In this document: in pieces, positions 61,189-64,000 of the stretch
How the letters are laid out: each line of letters begins with the position of its first letter
Numbering within the stretch: position 1 is the first letter of the stretch
Virus record (IMG/VR): IMGVR_UViG_3300031576_000018
Coordinates: 1 to 64,000 of that record
Strand: one strand, 5' to 3'
Source of the DNA: a virus
DNA: 64,000 nucleotides
Translations under genes and position numbers: made by a program
The notes under the pieces: generated by a model
The model's input: the letters and a program-made list of their open reading frames with translations, nothing else
What the model was told of the DNA's origin: nothing
Database searches by the model: none

Positions 61189-62396
61189 GTCTTGACAGAA
61201 AATTTATAACAACCCTGATTACTGAGGATGAAGCTCTTCGTAAAGCCATAGACGCTAATATTCAGGATAACTGGATATTAAAAGAACTTAGACCTGCTTA
61301 TCAGTGGATTAAATCTTTCTACACAGACTTTGGTAAAATACCCTCAAGGGAATCTCTCATTAAACGCTTTGGTGATATCCTCACCCTATCCGAAGAGAAT
61401 GTAGCTTTCTATATTTCAGAGATTAGAAACCGTCAGAAGTTTAGTGTTATGGTCATGACTGCTGAACAAGTTTCTAACCTATTAATGGATGATAAGCAAC
61501 CCGATAAGACCAAAGCCTTAGAAGAAGCCGAGAAGTTATTTAATTCTGCTCATAAGCAACTCTATACAGAACTGAATACCTCTAAGGTAGTTAACATTGC
61601 TAAAAAGGCTACAGACAGGTATGACCAGTATCTTCATAGAAAATCCAATAAAATCACAGGGGTTATAACCCCATGGGAACCATTAACCGAAGAAACAATG
61701 GGTTGGCAACCAGGAGAGTTTGCCCTTTTTGTAGGACGTAGAGGTTTAGGAAAGACCTTAACACTTCTTCTTAATCTCTCCAAAGCCTACCAAGCTGGGT
61801 ATAAACCATTACTCTTTACCCACGAAATGGGTGTAAAACCAATCAGTTTAAGACTAGATGCTATTTTAGGGCAATTTGATTACGAAGCCTTGAGAAAAGG
61901 TAAGCTAGACCTCTCTGAGGAAAGAGCCTACTTAGAATATCTTAAACGTATGGAAGAATCAGAGATGGTTTTGGAGGTAGCCGAAGGTGCAGGAAGAAAA
62001 GGAGTAGAAACTATTTATGCGTATTGCAGGACATTAAAACCAGATATTGTCTTTGTAGATTCTGCGTACCTCTTCGCTAAATCGTATGACTGGAAAGACC
62101 AGTATGCTTTTTCAGCAGACTTAAGAGCAATGGCTGAATCTTTAAAGATACCTATTATTATCTCTTTACAGGAGAAAAAAGACGGTGTAGCCATAGCGAA
62201 AGCCTATGAGAATGATGCGACGTGTATGTTCAGGCAGTATAAGGATAAAGACATGGAAGAATTACCGTTTATGTGTTTTGAGACTCGGAAAATTAGAGAA
62301 GGAGAACCCATTCGTTGGGTATCCCATTGGGATTTTAAGTCTATGAACTTTACTTGGAACCCCCAAGTAGACCCACAGGAATATATAGATATATAA
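61185..62396 (+). CDS. DnaB-like replicative helicase
   Basis: 403 residues from GTG 61185. RecA-like motor with Walker A GRRGLGKT (about 184-191), motif LLFTHEMG, Walker B DIVFVDSAYLF and a late arginine-bearing FETRKIREGE. The N-terminal part is shorter than in host DnaB. It would unwind phage DNA as a hexamer loaded by the 59516 product and works with the primase encoded next. Confidence 0.88.
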   Translation: MSLDRKFITTLITEDEALRKAIDANIQDNWILKELRPAYQWIKSFYTDFGKIPSRESLIKRFGDILTLSEENVAFYISEIRNRQKFSVMVMTAEQVSNLLMDDKQPDKTKALEEAEKLFNSAHKQLYTELNTSKVVNIAKKATDRYDQYLHRKSNKITGVITPWEPLTEETMGWQPGEFALFVGRRGLGKTLTLLLNLSKAYQAGYKPLLFTHEMGVKPISLRLDAILGQFDYEALRKGKLDLSEERAYLEYLKRMEESEMVLEVAEGAGRKGVETIYAYCRTLKPDIVFVDSAYLFAKSYDWKDQYAFSADLRAMAESLKIPIIISLQEKKDGVAIAKAYENDATCMFRQYKDKDMEELPFMCFETRKIREGEPIRWVSHWDFKSMNFTWNPQVDPQEYIDI

Positions 62397-62397
62397 A

Positions 62398-63354
62398 ATG
62401 TTAGACACGACTGCTCTGGTAATAGCTCTTCAATCCGCAGGCATTAAGAAGATTAAAGTATGGAAAGACGAAGTTAAATTTTGCTGTCCTTTTCATGCTG
62501 ATAGAACACCCAGTGCTTTCCTTAACGTTTCCAAAGTCGTCTATAAATGCTTTTCGTGTGGGAGAGGAGAATCAGCGTATAGCTTTCTTCACTTAATAGG
62601 TATTCAACCTTACTCTTTAGAAATAGAGTCCATAGTTGACTTTGTCAGCTCAAAAGTTAATAAGGTAGTACAGAAAAGGAAATCTAAAACGTATGATCAG
62701 TTTATGGGACGTGTTGTTTCTCAAAGTATGCAAGAAGGACTCCTTATTTGGGAACAAAGTGTACCTACTTTTACGGTAGACCCTGTAGAGGAGTATATAA
62801 AGAATCGAACAGGAAATGCGTTTACACCTATTCCGGTTGCTTATCATCCTCAACGGTACTCACTGGTTTTTAAGACAGAATTTAATATTGTTGAACGCTT
62901 CTTTAAATGTCGGTCGCAGAAGATTACTGTTCCTTCTATGGTCTATGGAGAAAAGCATCTCTTTACACACGACTTTAAGAGCAAATCAGACACAGTTTAC
63001 TTGGTAGAGGGGTTATTCGATTACTTGAACCTTTATCAAGCAGGATTTAAAAACTGTGCGGCTTTACTAGGTAGCTCTGTCTCTGATATTAACCAGGTAG
63101 AGATAGATTCTCTAGGAGAAGACGTTACTCTAATACCAGATAGTGACAAAGCAGGATTAAACAGTCTAAAACCAAATGCAAAGAAATTAACTGAACTCGG
63201 TAAAAGAGTGTATGTGATTTACCCAAAACCAGAGAAAGATTTTGGAGCCATGACACACGAACAAATTAGAGAAAATATTTTTAACGGGAGAACAGCGTAT
63301 GGTAACAGGATATCTGGGGGCAACCTTGAAGATTGCCTTAGCCGATTCGGATAA
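62398..63354 (+). CDS. DnaG-like primase
   Basis: 318 residues. A CHC2-type zinc finger (FCCPFHADRTPSAF, VVYKCFSCGRGES, about 26-58) and a Toprim domain with VEGLFDYLN (about 203) and LIPDSDKAG near 245 are present. It starts two bases after the helicase stop. It makes RNA primers and is shorter than host DnaG, with no helicase-binding domain visible. Confidence 0.88.
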   Translation: MLDTTALVIALQSAGIKKIKVWKDEVKFCCPFHADRTPSAFLNVSKVVYKCFSCGRGESAYSFLHLIGIQPYSLEIESIVDFVSSKVNKVVQKRKSKTYDQFMGRVVSQSMQEGLLIWEQSVPTFTVDPVEEYIKNRTGNAFTPIPVAYHPQRYSLVFKTEFNIVERFFKCRSQKITVPSMVYGEKHLFTHDFKSKSDTVYLVEGLFDYLNLYQAGFKNCAALLGSSVSDINQVEIDSLGEDVTLIPDSDKAGLNSLKPNAKKLTELGKRVYVIYPKPEKDFGAMTHEQIRENIFNGRTAYGNRISGGNLEDCLSRFG

Positions 63355-64000
63355 GATTAATTTAGACTTATGGAAAGTCCCCAATTCAGCCCCAGCTAAA
63401 AACAGCTTTGGAGAATTTATTCCTCTCTATTACGAAGAAGCTGGTTGGGTACACTTCCCAAGAAACAATATGCCTGAATTAGAGTGCATAATAGAGGAAA
63501 GGAATTATACATCCTCAATAGAAACTGGTTATTTCTTTCATCAAGAGTATAGAGACTATCAAGTTGAGGTAGTAGATAAAGCACTTAAATTTATGAGGAG
63601 GAGTATTCGTTTAGGAATAGCCAGAGATGTTATTATTTGTGCACCATGCGCCAGCGGTAAAACCCACATGGCGTTCTATGCAATTGACCAATTGGCTGTA
63701 AAAACTTTAATCGCCGTCCCAACAGAGCCTCTATTTAAACAGTGGGTAGAACGGTTAACTGACTGGACGGGTGAAGAGCCGGGTATGTTTACAGGTAGAA
63801 AAAAGAGTTTCAAAAATATTACAGTGGCGCTAGTGCCTTCTTTAATCTCTAAATTAGCGAAAAAGTATCAGCACGAATTGAATAAGTTCGCCTTGCTGAT
63901 TAATGATGAAGTACATAGGCTAGGCGCTGATAAATGGTCAAAGGCGGTATGCCGTATACCGGCAGGCTATAGACTGTCTTTTTCAGCTACTCCCAAGAGA
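63299..64000 (+). CDS. SF2 helicase, cut by the window end
   Basis: At least 234 residues, truncated at 64000. ATG 63299 has GGGAG eight bases upstream and lies inside the primase gene (56-base overlap). Walker A ICAPCASGKTHMA, motif II INDEVHRLGA and motif III FSATPKR place it in SF2 (RecG/UvsW-like or DEVH-type). It would act in branch migration, restart or transcription coupling. Confidence 0.82.
   Translation, partial: MVTGYLGATLKIALADSDKINLDLWKVPNSAPAKNSFGEFIPLYYEEAGWVHFPRNNMPELECIIEERNYTSSIETGYFFHQEYRDYQVEVVDKALKFMRRSIRLGIARDVIICAPCASGKTHMAFYAIDQLAVKTLIAVPTEPLFKQWVERLTDWTGEEPGMFTGRKKSFKNITVALVPSLISKLAKKYQHELNKFALLINDEVHRLGADKWSKAVCRIPAGYRLSFSATPKR

Overview
The window is one continuous stretch of a double-stranded DNA tailed-phage (caudovirus) genome. 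It is moderately AT-rich and every convincing gene lies on the + strand. The gene order is terminase, portal, scaffold, capsid, connectors, tail tube, frameshifted tail chaperones, a 1742-residue tape measure, baseplate, endolysin, a very large fibre cassette, and then early and replication genes. No tail-sheath gene was recognised, so a long non-contractile (siphovirus) tail is the best guess, about 260 nm if the usual 0.15 nm per tape-measure residue holds. AGGAG-type ribosome sites, TTTACA-N17-TATAAT promoters and U-tract terminators fit a bacterial host with ordinary sigma-70/sigma-A transcription. The host cannot be named from the sequence. No integrase, tRNA gene or CRISPR array was found.

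Layout. 1-766: terminator, then about 690 bases without genes, rich in short repeats. 767-6487: small genes (a MerR-like HTH protein, an ImmA/IrrE-like HEXXH protein) and a large terminase interrupted by two inteins, ended by a strong terminator. 6605-8183: a separately promoted pair of winged-helix genes; the first looks like a lambda O-type initiator with iteron-like repeats inside its own coding sequence. 8210-16774: structural genes from an extended -10 promoter (small protein, portal, scaffold-like Q-rich protein, N4-gp56-like capsid, connectors, tail tube), with a terminator directly after the tail tube gene. 16838-31861: membrane coiled-coil protein, tail chaperones with a U UUU UUA slippery site, tape measure, distal tail and baseplate, including a protein built from about 18 copies of a 14-residue TELNAF repeat. 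31872-32630: CHAP plus peptidoglycan-binding endolysin. 32669-48948: an overlapping terminator and promoter, then 17 fibre, adhesin and tail-tip genes, among them a zincin metallopeptidase, a LamG-like protein and a permuted NlpC/P60-like protein. 48994-58347: early genes served by three near-identical promoters (two with leader hairpins), including an SF1 helicase, a candidate divergent DNA ligase, a clamp-domain-I-like mini protein, an RlpA-like barrel and a Gly-repeat protein. 58378-64000: replication (second initiator with palindromic sites in its linker, zinc ribbon, DnaC-like loader, DnaB-like helicase, DnaG-like primase, and an SF2 helicase cut by the window end).

How it fits together. 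The early promoters would feed the replication block, where an initiator, loader, helicase and primase assemble at an origin that is probably inside an initiator gene. The late block packages and builds the particle. Three genes (767, 8222, 41516) have an extended -10 hexamer exactly six bases before the ATG, predicting leaderless mRNAs at the heads of different modules. The features most worth testing are the two initiator genes with candidate origins inside them, the leaderless promoter set, the TELNAF repeat protein, the stand-alone clamp-domain protein, and the two inteins sitting in terminase active sites.
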